DNA from: Phocoena phocoena
Taxonomy: Eukaryota; Chordata; Mammalia; Artiodactyla; Phocoenidae
Reading direction: 5' to 3'
DNA: 64,000 nucleotides
Assembly (NCBI RefSeq): GCF_963924675.1
Contig: NC_089225.1
Span: forward strand, 108,638,313 to 108,702,312
The position numbers were made by a program, and so were the translations under genes. The notes under the pieces were generated by a model, which ran no database searches, was not told the DNA's origin, and was given only the letters and a program-made list of their open reading frames with translations. This document shows positions 34,902 through 47,440 of this stretch, in pieces. Numbering within the stretch: the stretch's first letter is position 1; each line of letters begins with the position of its first letter.

Positions 34902-35075
34902 CAGAGGTCAGCAGCAAAGTTCTCTAAAGGGCCAGGCATTTCAGGCCTTGGCGGCTGTTGGATCTCTGTGGCTGTCTGCAGCAGCCAGAGACAGTATGTA
35001 AATGAACAGGTGTGGCTGTGTTCTAATAAAACTTTATTTCAAGAACAGGTGGCAGGCCAAAGTTTGCCCAGCCCT
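34902..35075 (-). mobile_element. hAT-type MITE, first copy
   Basis: Ends cagaggtcagcag and tttgcccagccctg are degenerate inverted termini. The interior has 'gttctaataaaactttattt'. Same family as 61672-61831 but in the opposite orientation. Confidence 0.7.
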
Positions 35076-37107
35076 GATGGAAGTCGTCAGATTTGATTTG
35101 TGGTGTCATTATTTCAGCCTTACTGTTACTCTGTTAAATCAGGCTCCCTTGGTGCTGCTGCCATTTGAGTGGACAGTTTTCAGTTCTCATGTAATGAAGT
35201 AAATCAAGTTCTTTACCTGGAGCGTGAAGAAGGCTCAGTCTCTGTGCCACGGTTTTCTTCTCTGTGTGATGATAGAGATGGTAGTCTTAATTCAGTTTAG
35301 GTCTGGGGTGTTTAACAGAAAACCCAGGTGACAGTGGTTTAAATACGGCGGAGGTTTGGTTTTTTCTCCTTGAAAAGACTAGGACCCAGCAGGCTTAGCC
35401 AGTCTGGAGCCCCACAGTCGGCAGGGTCTCAGGGCCCCTCCCGGGGGCCAAATGCCAGGAGCAGGGGCCGCAGGGAGCGGGTGGGCAGAGGCTGTCACTG
35501 TGTCATCCTCTCAAAGAGCTTTCCTGGGAGGTCCCCCCACCAGCCCCAGCACGTCAGCTTGTGTACCTCTTTTGCGTCCCTAGGTCAGGGGCGGTGGAAC
35601 GTGCTCTGTGAGCTAGGCCGAGCTAGGGGCCATCAGGAACAGCAAGGTCAGTTCGTGAGGAAGAAGGGAAAATGCTAGTTGTGTAGGCAAGTAGTAGTTT
35701 TTGTCCCAGATGTTGATTTTGTAGGAAAAAAAGAAACATAGATAATTTAAAAATACTCCTTACTGTAGACATTTTGGAAGATACAGAAAACCAGAAGGAA
35801 AAGAAAAAAACCTGAGGTGTCAACTTCCAGTTTTCCAGCCTATGTGTGTCCCTTCCTTAAAATATATATATTTTAAACACAGAAGTGTAATATAAACATG
35901 CCCTTTAATAAATTCTTTGTAAACCTTGTTTTTTCCTTCAGTGTTTTGTTTGTTTCTGGCGGCATGGCATGCTGCCTGGTAGCTAGTCTGTGGTTTACTT
36001 AACAAACAGCCTGAGATCAGCTCATCAGTAAAGATGTGCACAAGACTTTGTCCCAGGGACGGACACCTGGCGAGTCAGCAGATGCAGGTGTTCTTACCTC
36101 AGGCCACTTTGCTCTTGGAAGTCTGACTGCCTAATCAGCTTGACCTTCAGTGATCAGAAAAGTGCACGGCAGGCGGACCTTGGACTATAGAGGTTGCTAT
36201 GCATCTCCTCCCCTCCCCTCCCCTCCCCTTCCCTTGATAGTTGCTAACTGTACGTTACTGTGGATACACCTGGGTATATGCAGATTTATCATCAAATAAT
36301 CCCAGAGGAAAACAGATAAATTGTGACAGCATGGTGACCTCCAGATTAGATTGCCAAGGCACTCCCATTCTACTCCCTCCATCCTCACATCCCTTCAGGA
36401 CCCACTGCCAGGGTACTTTGGTTTAGAGTTCATTATCACTGGGATAATAATAATTCGAGGTGTTTGAGCTAATCGTTCCTTTTGTGCAGTAGCCAAGAGG
36501 GAGATGCAGTTAAAGTCCTTTCTGCTGTGGTGTGTTTCCGTAACAAAAAGTGTACTGACCCAGCACGGCCAGCCAGGGAGGAGCACAGCCCTGCCCTCGA
36601 GGCCTGCAGGCTCTGCCTGCAACTTGCTTATTGAGTCTTGGTCTCTGTGCGCTTTGCCTGTCTCTGATCTGTAACTCAGCTGCAGCAGCTTCCATCCGTG
36701 AAGCTCCTTCATTTTTTTCAAAAGTAAAGTTCTATATTTACTGTAGTATTTCCTTATGTACTTTAAAGTTTGTACAGTACTAGTGTTTTTATTAAGATTC
36801 TTGTCCTGTTAACGCTTGGCTACAGCATTGCCTAGGTTTTGAGTGGTCTGCTCCAGCTCATCCTTTCCCATGAGGCTTAAAATTTTTATTGTGCACTTTT
36901 GTAGAATGTGAGGATTTTCAGCAACTCAAATTTTACATTATAGCAGAAACACCTGTAATGTTTCACCAGTGCTCAGATGGTTCTTTTATTCGTTTTTTAT
37001 ACAAATAGCCCGTTCCTTATAAATAATTAAGCACACATAACCAAAACGAACAATAAACACTCAGTAGTCTTATCACTGAGATCATAGATGCAAACACTGT
37101 TGTAGAG
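35076..37107. other. Mostly unique intron sequence
   Basis: Includes the CCCCT repeat at 36205. Elsewhere no clear family, though the AT-rich parts (35700-36000, 36720-37000) may be decayed LINE. Confidence 0.4.
36205..36234. repeat. (CCCCT)n repeat, G-quadruplex candidate on minus strand
   Basis: Five to six CCCC tracts separated by single T. The complementary strand reads as successive GGGG tracts with one-base loops. Confidence 0.95.
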
Positions 37108-37350
37108 CGCTGTGGTTCTCAAACATGGGCGGGACTAAGGAGTGGGGAGGTGAGATTCGCCCACAGAAGGACATTTGGCAGTTGGAGACATTGTGGCGTG
37201 TGACACCTAGGTGAGGGGGTTGTTGAGGGCATGCTACTGGCGTGTTCAAGGATGCTGTTTAGCGTCCTCCAGTGCTGTGGGGGACAGTCCCTGCAACAAA
37301 GAATTATTGGGCCCAGAGGGTCAGTAGTGCTGGGCTTCAGAGACCCTGAT
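37108..37350 (+). mobile_element. MER20-like hAT MITE
   Basis: 'tgtggttctcaaacatgggc', 'aaggacatttggcagttgga', 'gtgctactggcgtgttcaa'-like text, 'acaaagaattattgggccca' and terminal 'gagaccctga' follow MER20 order. Confidence 0.65.
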
Positions 37351-40300
37351 ATAGACATAGATTTAGGCATTTTCCTGTGAATATCAGTACATACACTTCA
37401 GTTTTTACAAAAAATCGGATCAATTATGCATACTAATTTGTAGCCTGCTTTTAAAATTTATTATCTTATGAACATCTCTGTACATAAATATGCACTGTCA
37501 TCGCCCTTTTTAAAATTGGCTAAATGGTATCCCATTGTATGAAACATGTCACTATTTATGTATTTCACCACTCCCCAGTTTTTGGAGATCTAGGCTTTTT
37601 CTAGCGTTTTGCTATTGGAAGCATGTTAGATTTTGTTTGTATTTTGCCTTCTGCTTGCCGTCTCCTGTTTCCCGCCTCTGGGGCACCATCCCCATACCTG
37701 GGTGCCCTTCGTGGGCAGTGGTACCCCTCCCCCCAGGGGCTCTCTGCCTCTGCCACCCTGCTCAGGGCCACCTCTCATCTCCAAGGTTTCCCTCACGTTG
37801 AACACATTTCAAAGCTAATGAAGCACCGTTGAAATGTTGAATAGATGAGTAACTTGAAATACTGTCATCCCATTTCAGTTGTAGGTATAACTTTTACTTT
37901 TTGCTTCATCTTACTTTTTGTTCCTTTTGAAAAATCTGTCTTCTGATAAGTTACATGTGAGTTTGACCTGTGGCCCAGTTGGCTTTGCTCCCTGCCTGGG
38001 CATCCTGCAGTCCCTGTGGCCAGTGTCCTCAGGAGGGCTGGCAGGTGGGCAGGGAAGAGGGTGCTTGGCTTTGACTGAATGCCTTGGGCCCCCGGGTAGG
38101 TCGAGTAGCAGTGGTGGTGGGGACCCCTCTTTGCCCCCAAAGCTGCCCTGTGACTGGAGGTGAGGTGCAGCTTCAGAGAGGAGGGTGTCCTGTCAGCAGT
38201 CGAGGCCTGGTTCCTCTCTGGAGGGCAGATGCGGGGCGGGGAGCCTGGGTGTCTGGACCAGCATCCTGGGCTGCTTTCCCACGGGGCCCTCCAGGAGCTT
38301 GTTTGCGTGGTGGTGTCTATTTTTGTGTTTCGTATGATACCGTGTGAGGAAGTCCCTTGTCTACGCACATCCCAGCTGTCGTGAATAGTTTGTATATCGG
38401 GGCTTCCAGGTGGGGATTGTGTATGGCGAACTCAGTGTTTCGGGCAGCATCGGAACGGCAGGACGTGAGTAACAGGAAGTGACAGAAATGACCGAGCGTG
38501 CCAGATGCTTATTCTTGGCCACCTTTCCAAGCCCCGTGGACTGGGGAGCTATATTTAGTCGAGTATTTCCAGGTTCCTAACCCTGCGCGGACACGGCCCC
38601 TTTGCTCCTCTTTGGGTCGGTGGCTAAACTGTGCCATGCTGATGGGCTTCTCTGCGTCTCTGGTCTACTTTGGTGACCCACAGGTTCTTGCCCATCGGCT
38701 TTAAAACTTGAGTTTTGTTTTTGCTGGGCCGCTTCAATTCTGATCCATTTTGAGCAGTTGGAAAACGTTCTGAAAGAGGGAAGAGTGGAAGGTAAGAGTT
38801 CCAGGTGATGGTGGGTGATGAGGCTGTGGGAAGCTGCGTGGGGAAGAAGTTAAAATTATAAGGATTTAGAATGAAGTAAGTAGAGTGAATTGTAGGTTAT
38901 TGTAAGTGCCTCTAGAGGGCTGATTTATGTCTTCTATTTCTTGGAAGCGGAAGGCTGGGATTTTTAAAGCCATAGGCTTGGTGGTGTGACTTCACCCACA
39001 TGCTAGAAGTGCTCTTTGGTCACCACCTGCCCGAGTAGAAAGCCTGCAGGTTGGATAAGCTTCTCAGTGATGAATTCCTGTTGTCTGAGCTTTGTCACAG
39101 GAGAAGTTTCACCCAGATCCCCAAGTACCATGGAGCCTCAAGTAGTCTACCCGTAGATGCGGGTGATTTTTGCCCAGTGGCGTCAGATGGTGCTTCAGGC
39201 ACGTGTTGACCAGATGCCCCCATGAGCTGCTGGGTGTCTCTTGTACCCAGGTGTCTGCTGTGACTGCCGTCTCTCTGTGGGAGCAGCTGGGGAGCCAGCC
39301 TTTTGCTCTCATCGTTGCCTCACATGCCCTGAGCTGTGCTGGCCTTCGGACCAACGCCTTCCTGCTGGAGGACAGCAGGTGACAGCTCCAGGCACGAACA
39401 GCAATAACGGCCTCTCTCATTCACCGGGGCCGTGACTCTGAGGTTAAGAAGCTGAGGACTAGAGGGACAAGGCATCTGTCCCAGTGCCCCTCTGATGGCT
39501 CAGTCTGTTGTAACTGCTGTGCTGTACTGTCCTCTCTCCACACCTCTCATTCTATCACTGGGCTTACTGAACTCGCTTGGCCTTTGAGCAGCAGGACGTG
39601 TGTCTCTGTGTGCTTTGAGAATCCTCAAAAAGGAAGTTCCTGGGGTTTGATGTTAGCTTCTGGTAGCTGCCACCCCAGTGGTTGACCAGGGGGTGTGTTG
39701 GGAGAGAAGGTTCTTTTTTGGTCTCTAAAAGCTTCGTTCTGAGCCGTCCAGCCAGCGCGCCTCCCCCTTGCTCCCTTCATAAAGCATCAATTTCATTTTC
39801 ACACACTCAGCCAGCTCTTTTAGGATTCATAAATCTACTTTGAGATAAGAAATTTGAGAGGCAAATTAGGAACAGTTGTGTCTGCTATGAAGTGCATGGC
39901 AGCCAGCAGAGGTGGGCGGGGAGTGTGACTGCCACGCGAGTGCCCGGAGGGGGACGTTCTGTGTGGTGAGTGAATGAACGCATGACCGCCAAGTTCAGGC
40001 TGCTGGAGATTCCCCGGTTTTACCAGCAGAATCTGTCTGCAGGCTGACACAATTCCCTTCTGTGGGGCTAAGCTATAACCACGAGGCAAACTATAAATTT
40101 ATACTGTAAACCATAAGTACAGTAAATTGTACGTACTCTGTATGTGTGTGTGTAAATACTGTAAACTATAAGTACAAAACATAGTGTATGTCTCTAGCCC
40201 TAGCTGGGATATTTTAGCATATTTTTGTGCCAAAACATTTAACATTTAAAAAAATTATTAAATATTTCAGGCATTCAAAAAGTAACATAGTGAACAACTG

Positions 40301-40639
40301 TGTACACTTCCCAGCCCGAGAAAGAAACATTATGGATGTACTTGGAGTCCTTTATATTCCCTTTCTTATCCTGTTCCCTTCCTGCCCTCCCTCCCCTGAG
40401 GTCACCCCCATTCTGAGTTTGCGGTTTATCATTTGTTTGCGTCCTTTTTTATACTTTCTCTACTCATATATGTAGGTATAAACAATACATAGTATTGTTT
40501 AATCAGTTTAAAAACTTCTAATAAATGGTGTCACACTACACATGTCCTGCAGCTTGCTTTTTTCTCACCCAGTTTTGCGTTTCTGAATTTTATCCAGGTG
40601 GATACATTCATCTTTAGTTAAGTGGTTCAAGGTTTAAAA
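37351..40639. other. Intron stretch, L1-like at 37380-37640, otherwise unassigned
   Basis: 37380-37640 and 40240-40640 have decayed reversed L1 character. 37650-39800 is GC-richer and looks unique. A near-identical 20 bp word tactgtaaac(c/t)ataagtaca repeats at about 40101 and 40157. Confidence 0.4.
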
Positions 40640-40745
40640 TGACAGATTCCTGATTTCTAGAATTAAATCAGAATTTCCAGGGAGTGGGACATGAGCCTCA
40701 GAACTTTTCGCAGGTACAGTGAGTTGAGGCTCACGACGCTCCAGG
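40640..40745. mobile_element. MER5-like fragment
   Basis: 'aaatcagaatttccagggag' and 'gagcctcagaacttttcgca' resemble the MER5 core. Confidence 0.4.
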
Positions 40746-40945
40746 GTTGTTTTTGTGGCTTACATTGGGGTCCAGTGTATGACGTGTCCCACTGTCGACT
40801 TGTTTTCCCAGATTTCAGCCTTGCAGACTAGTCTTCCTGGGCACACAGCACGAGTTTCTTTAGAGTGTGCTTCTAAGGGTAGAATTGCCAGGTGTGCACG
40901 TCTTTAGCTTGTGAGATATTGTCAAATTGCTCTGCAAAACCTTAA

Positions 40946-40948
<3 letters not shown>

Positions 40949-40976
<28 letters not shown>

Positions 40977-41168
40977 GCGGTACACGGGCCTCTCACTGCT
41001 GTGGCCTCTCCCATTGCAGAGCACAGGCTCCGGACGCGCAGGCTCAGCGGCCATGGCTCACGGGCCCAGCCGCTCCGCGGCATGTGGGATCTTCCCGGAC
41101 CAGGGCACGAACCCGTGTCCCCTGCATCGGCAGGCGGACTCTCAACCACTGCGCCACCAGGGAAGCCC
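40949..41168 (-). repeat. CHR-type SINE, short form, antisense, T28 tail
   Basis: About 28 consecutive T then 'gcggtacacgggcctctcac' and the reversed head. Flanks aaaccttaaat and aaaactttaaat form a near-perfect target-site duplication. Young by tail purity. Confidence 0.97.
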
Positions 41169-41559
41169 AAAACTTTAAATTTTTTAAGCGACCCGCCAAC
41201 AGTGGTAACTTGTGAGTGATATTATTTCCTTTTATAATGTAGCCAGGCTGATGGCAAGGTGATGAAGTCTCATGAACGAGATAAAATCTTGGCCATGCCC
41301 AGCATCTGGATAGACACCCCAAGCCCAGCACGTCCAGAATTGCACTGCTGCCCCCCCACCCCCCACCCCGGCTCCCAGCTGCCGAGCCGGCTCAGAGCCT
41401 TCCCCTCCCAGGGTGGCGGCCTCTCCCCCACTGCTCCAGGGGTCTTTGTGGCTCCTGTCTGTACATCCTGTCAGGAAACCCCTTGTCTTCAGGAGGTGTC
41501 AGAGTCCTGCTCTCCCCTCCCCTTCATCTCTCGATGGGATTGCTGAGCACGCTCCCACA

Positions 41560-42030
41560 AGGTTTCCCGACTTCTGCCCTACCTGCTACGCCCAGTTTTC
41601 AATAACGCAACCAGAACGATGCTTTTTAAACCCAAGTCAGATGTCAGCCTTCTGCTCAAAAGCTCCACGGGCCCCATTTCACTGGGGCTAAAAGCCAGAG
41701 CTCTTACAGGTGCCCCCAGGGCACTCTGGGCCCTGTCGCTTCTCCAGGCTGCCTGGCCTCTCTCCCCGGCGGCCTCTCTCCCCGGCGGCCTCTCTCCCCG
41801 GCTCACTCGCTCCAGCCACTGGCTGCGCTCCTGCTTCAGGCTCTTCTCTTCCACACCCTTCCAGTCTTTTCCAGTGAGGCCTACCTCAGTCTCCTGACCT
41901 CTTTCTTCTGGTCTCTCTCCTCTCCCCATAGACTTTATCACCAGTACTGCTCTCTGTGCTATATAATTTACTTCTTTATTATATTTATTTCCTGTCTGAA
42001 TTTGAATGTAAGCTCCAGGGAACAGGGATC
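41560..42030 (+). repeat. L2 3' region
   Basis: 'aagtcagatgtcagccttct', 'cggctcactcgctccagcca', 'ttctcttccacacccttcca' and 'tgtaagctccagggaacagg' in L2 order. It contains a 16 bp triplication (see 41756). Confidence 0.8.
41756..41803. repeat. 16 bp tandem triplication inside L2
   Basis: Three head-to-tail copies of cctctctccccggcgg, the third ending ctc. Confidence 0.95.
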
Positions 42031-42779
42031 TTGTCTGTTTGTTGGAACGGAAGAGTGACTGAACTTATTTCTGAGAAGAAAGGAAGAATTTGGAGCCTCC
42101 AGATGAGGGTTGAGCATGGGAGAGGAGGTGAGGTTGAGGCTTCCGGGGGTGGTGGGCAGTTGGTGGGAGGACTTGTTTTGGTGTGTGCGTGGGCCTGTCT
42201 GGTGGGCAGTGGGATCTGTGGGTCTGGAGCGGCGGGGCAGCTTGTCTTGAGGGTGTTTCTGGTTGCTCCCGGAGAGTACCTCCTGTCTGCGGGCGTTGGG
42301 GCTGGCCCACCCCAGAAGTACAGAGCTGTTTGCAGGCAGGACTGAGGTTCACAGCTGACGTAAGATGTGGCTTCACTGATTTCTCAAGCACTGTTGTGTA
42401 CAGAAGCGAGTCCTGCCATTTCCGGTGCTCTGTCTTGTGCAGGTGTGACTACCAGCCCAAGTGTCACAGCCGGAAAACAGCGAGCACTGTGACCCTCATG
42501 TCACGTGGGGAGGACCCAATTTCGTTTTCTTTGAGATTATGTACCCAGGGTGTGTCCGCATAATATTTCCTTGGCAAATCAGATGTGAATTTTATGAGTT
42601 TGTGCCACCTACAAATAAAGGACTTTAGCAAGGTAAGATTATACTTTTAATGAGTGCTGAGTGAGACCACACGTGCCCCTGTTCTTAAGAAATACAGCAT
42701 TGTTCTGAATGCTTAACATTTAATTTAAACATATTAGTTATTAGAAAACGTTGATTGTGGTTACTTATTTTTAATTAAA

Positions 42780-43560
42780 CCTTTTAGTTCGAGATCATTG
42801 TAGATTCACATGGAATTGAAATAATACAGAGATCCTTTGTGTCCTTTACCCAGTTCCGTCCGTTGGTAACATCTTGCAAAACTAAAGTAAAATATCACAG
42901 CCAGGAAGTTGATATTGGTACTGTTAAGATCCAGGTTTCCATCTCCACAAGGATCCCCTGGTTGTCCTTTTATAGCCACACCCACTCCCATTCTTATCCC
43001 CTGGCAACCACCAATCTGTCCTGTATATCTGTAATTTTGTTATCTCAAGAATGTTCTGTAAATGGGATCAGGTAGTATGTAATCTTTCGGGATTGGCTTT
43101 TTCACCCAGCAGAGCTCTTTGGAGATCCCTGCAGGTTACTGTGTGTATGATAGTTTCTTTTTATACAGAGTGGTGTTCCATGGAATGGGTGTGCCACTGT
43201 GAGTTTAATCATTTGCCACTGAAGGACATCTGGGTTGTTTCCAGGTTTTGGTGATTATTAATAAAGCTGCTATAAACGTTCATGGACAGGTTTTTTGTGT
43301 GAACATGGGTCTTCATTTCTTGGGAGAAATGCCCAAGAGTTGTAATCCCAGGGTTGTCTTGTAGTTTCGTGTTTGGTTTTTAAAGAAACGGCCGAACTGT
43401 TTTGCAGAGTGGCTGTACATTCCCCCCAGTATGCGCCGGTTTCTGGACATCTTCATTTGGTGGTGTCACTTTTTTCTTTCAGCCATTCTCGTAGGTGTAT
43501 AGTCATATTGTGATTTTAATCAGCATTTCCTGAATGGCTGTTGATGTTGAATTTGCCTCT
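42780..43560 (-). mobile_element. L1 3' segment, antisense
   Basis: 'tagattcacatggaattgaa', 'ctggcaaccaccaatctgtc' and 'gaaacggccgaactgttttg' in reversed L1 3' order. Confidence 0.65.
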
Positions 43561-45129
43561 GTATACCCTCTGACACTGTGGGGATGTGGCTGGCAGGGGT
43601 GAAAGTCCCTACCTGGTGTTCTCTGGGCAACATGTGGCCGGTGTTGGAGCCTTATTGCTGCCTTCGTGGTGGGCGTGGGGGCCACAGTTGTTTCCGTTTG
43701 GCTGGAGTAGAGTGGTTATTGGCTGCTCTCCCACTGTTGATTCTGCCTTGTTAGGCTCCCCTTTCCTGGAGCCATGGCCGGAGAGGGCAGGCTTTTGGTG
43801 AGCTTTTAAATTCTTTCTGTACTCCTTGGTGTTTCTGGCTGGGCTTCTTCAGCTCCGTGTTTAGGATGTCAGGGGCAAACAGAGACCCGAGAGAACTCAG
43901 TGCCTTGTCATTCCTCAGGCCCTCTTCTCTCCACCCTTCAGAGCCTTTGCATATTTTTTTATATCTAAGTCCAGGGTTTTAGCTGTACTGAGCCAGAGGA
44001 ATAAGGAAAAGTATGTCTAACCGTCTTCCCGGAATCAGAAGTCTGCTGGTTACTCTTATTATTTTTGGATCTGTGAAATCTGATGACCCAAGGCTGCATG
44101 TCTGCCCTGCCTGCTTGCCCTGCTTGTCGTGGCCTTTGGCCCATCCCAGGCTCAGGGCCTCACATTTATTACTGCTAAGGTGGTTTGGTTTGGCCTGTAG
44201 TCCCAGCGTGACAAAGTTTGCAGGATCTCCATCTTTTTGTCATTTAAGGTCTCATTTACAAATGAGAGGCACATCCAAATCCGTGGTGAGGAATTGCTGG
44301 ACGGGACTTTGCTGGTGAATCATGGATCGCCCTTGTCATCGTCCCCCAGATCGTATTTCTCCACCCTCTATTTTGAACTCTTGGGAAACCTGGTTGGAGT
44401 GGGAGCGGCAGCGGTCGGGTGACACAGTGAGATGTCCGTGTCATCCTTGCACTGATCCTCCAGGCCAGTATTCCTGTCAAAAAGGAAATGCAACGCACCA
44501 GACGTTGCCTGCTCCGAGTGAGCCTAGGAGAGCTCTTGGCGACTGCCGGTTCCTTCCCTGCATTCAGCCCCTCCATTCCTGGCATCGCTCACATGGCAGT
44601 CTTGCCTGGAATCCAGGTGGGGACCCGCTGCCCAGGGTCCTGGCCCCCTGCTTCATTACTTGTGGGACTTGGGGCAGGTCACTCGACAGGCCTCAGTTTC
44701 CTCTCCTGATACCCTCCTCCATCACGTGGTGGGGAAGCTGGGACAAGCAGACACCTGTCAACACCTAGCAGATTTCCCATCATTGCCAAGTGCCCGGCCA
44801 AGGGGAGCTGCTGCTGACATCCTCTTGGTTGCTTCCCTGTCCTGTCCGCTCCTGTGTGTGTAACTCAAGCGTCCACCTTCTCCATTGAGACATCATATCT
44901 GTGTGTTTCCAGCATGTCTCATTTTTCTCCTTGATTTCTCAAAGATCACTGCCCGGTAACCTCCCTGGCTAATTCTTCCCAGGACATTGGAAGATATTTG
45001 TCTGACTTGGGTGTCTTAGATTCATTTAGAGTATCTAGCATTTTCTCATATTTCCAGGAAGATCATTTCTATGAAAGGATGGGAACAAAAATTAATAAGG
45101 AAAAAATATAGAACTTAAAAAGTTCTTTT
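43561..45129. other. Mostly unique intron sequence
   Basis: A probable MIR piece at 44625-44720 ('cttgtgggacttggggcagg'). Otherwise nothing recognised. Confidence 0.45.
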
Positions 45130-45900
45130 TTTGTTTTTAGCATATATTATAAACTTAAGGCTTTATTTTTAAAATAATTATAATGAATACATGCACAAGG
45201 TAAAGAGCTCAAAAGGATGAAAGGTATAAAGTAAGTTTCCCAGCCCCTCAGAAGCCCCCTCCCAGAGGTGACTAAGTTACTTTTTCCTGTACACCCAGAC
45301 TATTCCTGCAGTTTGTTTTGAGCACTTAACAGTGTATCTTAGAGGCTGATCCGTGTAAGGGCATGAAGAGTAAGTAACTTCAGTCTGTTTAAGGCTGTGT
45401 AGGCTGCCGATATATGAAGGTGCCATGATTTATGTCGCCAGCATCCTACCAGTCATACCTTGATCAGTATTTCAGTTGTTCCTTTTGTCTTTACAGTAAA
45501 CTTTCATGAATTACCTCGTATACACTCCATGTCAGTGCTCCTGAAGGCATATTTGTAGAAGCACTATTGCTACGACAAAGATGTATATTTTAAAGTTTGC
45601 TGGATTTCACCAGATGTTCTCTGTAGGAGTTTATTTATTTACACCTCGATGTATGAGACTCAACAGAGCAGGTTATCAAACTTGTGTAGGTAAAAAATAG
45701 GTATCTTGTAATTTTAAGTTGCATTTATCTTATGAGTAAGGCTGACCACTTTTCCTGTGTTTAAGATCTGTCCACTATTTTAATATAGCTCTGCCAGTCT
45801 CTCATGTTCATGTATACACTTCTGTCTTCTTTTGCCTCTCTTGTGCATTTAGTTTTCTAAACAGACTTTATCCAAGGGTCTGGGTAGCTATGCCGTTTGT
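45130..45900 (-). mobile_element. Old L1 fragment, antisense
   Basis: 'gttactttttcctgtacacc', 'ctggatttcaccagatgttc' and 'gagtaaggctgaccactttt' suggest a reversed old L1; weakly conserved. Confidence 0.45.
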
Positions 45901-45901
45901 C

Positions 45902-46361
45902 TTTTTTTTTTTGGTGCGGGGTGCTGTGTTGTGTCTTAGTTGCCACGCGCAGCTTCCTCTAGCTGCAGCGGGCGGGGGCTGCTCTTCATCGCAGTGCGCG
46001 GGCTTCGCATCGCGGTGGCTTCTCCTGTTGTGGAGCGCAGGCTCTAGGCGCCCGGGCTTCAGTAGCAGCACGCAGGCTCAGTAGTTGTGGCACATGGGCC
46101 CTAAAGTGCGCGGGCTTCAGTAGTTGCGACACCTGGGCTCAGTGGTTGCGGTGTGCGGTCTCTAGGGTGCATGGGCTTCAGTAGTTGTGACGCACGGCCT
46201 CAGTAGTTGTGGCTCGTGGACTCTAGAGCACAGGCTCAGTAGTTGTGGCGCACGGGCTTAGTCGCTCCGTGGCATGTGGGATCTTCTCGGCCCAGGGCTT
46301 GAACCCGTGTCCCCTGCATTGGCAGGCGGATTCTTAACCACTGCACCACCAGGGAAGTCCC
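45902..46361 (-). repeat. CHR-type SINE with expanded internal repeats, antisense
   Basis: About 460 bp, versus about 340 for other long copies. The extra length is repeated 'gggcttcagtagttg(t/c)g' units (at least six). Flanks tgccgtttgtctttt and tgccatttttctttt are a diverged target-site duplication. Confidence 0.93.
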
Positions 46362-46394
46362 TGCCATTTTTCTTTTGATTTGGTTACATGGTTA

Positions 46395-47440
46395 GTTTTA
46401 TTCCGAGCTCTATATTCTTTTACTGAAGTATAGCACACATATGGAAAAGTGTCTCGATTATAGCATCTACAGGTTGATGAATGTTCCGGATCAAGGAACA
46501 GAACGTTAGCAGCCTCCAGTAGCTCCTCTTTTGTACCCTTCTCCCCAAAAGCAACTCCTGGAAGTAGCTAGCTTCTAACCCTATAGGTTAGTTTTACTTT
46601 TTTTTTTTTTTTTTTTTTTTCTGTACGTGGGCCTCTCACTGTTGTGGCCTCTCCCGTTGCGGAGCACAGGCTCTGGACGCGCAGGCTCAGCGGCCATGGC
46701 TCACGGGCCCAGCCGCTCTGCGGCATGTGGGATCTTCCCAGACCGGGGCACGAACCCGTGTCCCCTGCATCGGCAGGCGGACTCTCAACCACTGCGCCAC
46801 CAGGGAAGCCCTACTTTTTTTTTTAACTTTGTATGTGCATAATGAACTTATATGAATAGTGTATATATATTTTTGTGTCTGGCTTCTTTCAGCGTTGTCA
46901 AACTCATCACATTATTGCACATAGCAGCAGGTGGTTCATTCTCATTGCTCTGCAGTATTCCATTGTACTAATACATTATAGGTTATTTATCCACTTTACC
47001 CATGCAGGGCATTTGGGTTGTGTCTAGTACGGGCCTCTTAAGAGTAGTGATGCCATGAAGTCCTTGTCTGTGTCTCGACGAGGAGATATGTTTGTATTTC
47101 TGTTGGGCCGATGGGTGGAATTGCTGAGCCATAGGGTGACTGTACCAACTTGCATTCCCACCAGAACCACATGAGAGTTCTGGTTGCTCTGCATCATCGC
47201 CAGCACTCCATACTGTCTTTTGACACTGAGCGCTTTTTTTAGCTCAGCCGCCGTGAAAGGTGTACCACATGGGGGGTTTTAATTTCTACTTCCCAGGTGA
47301 CTAATCAAGTTGGGCACCTTTTCGTGTCCCTTATTGGTGACTTGTGAAATAACTGTTGTGAGATAACTGTTGAAGTCTTTTGTCCGTTTTCCTGTTAGTT
47401 GGTCTGCTTCTCTTCTCACTGATTTTTAAGTTTTTCTACC
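46395..47440 (-). mobile_element. L1 3' segment, antisense, split by a SINE
   Basis: 'tactgaagtatagcacacat', 'cagtattccattgtactaat', 'ggtggaattgctgagccata' and 'caagttgggcaccttttcgt' in reversed L1 order, on both sides of the SINE at 46597-46811. Confidence 0.7.
46597..46811 (-). repeat. CHR-type SINE, short form, antisense
   Basis: T23 tail, 'gtacgtgggcctctcactgt', reversed head ending gaagccc; flanked by tactttttt on both sides. Confidence 0.96.

Noticed and set aside
40911..41331. Several 60-100 codon frames with repeated words (SLLWPLPLRSTGSGRAGS, GHGSRAQPLRGMWDLPGP)
   Set aside because: The same peptides recur at 10.9, 13.7, 19.1, 25.1, 31.4, 41.0 and 46.7 kb because they are translations of CHR SINEs.
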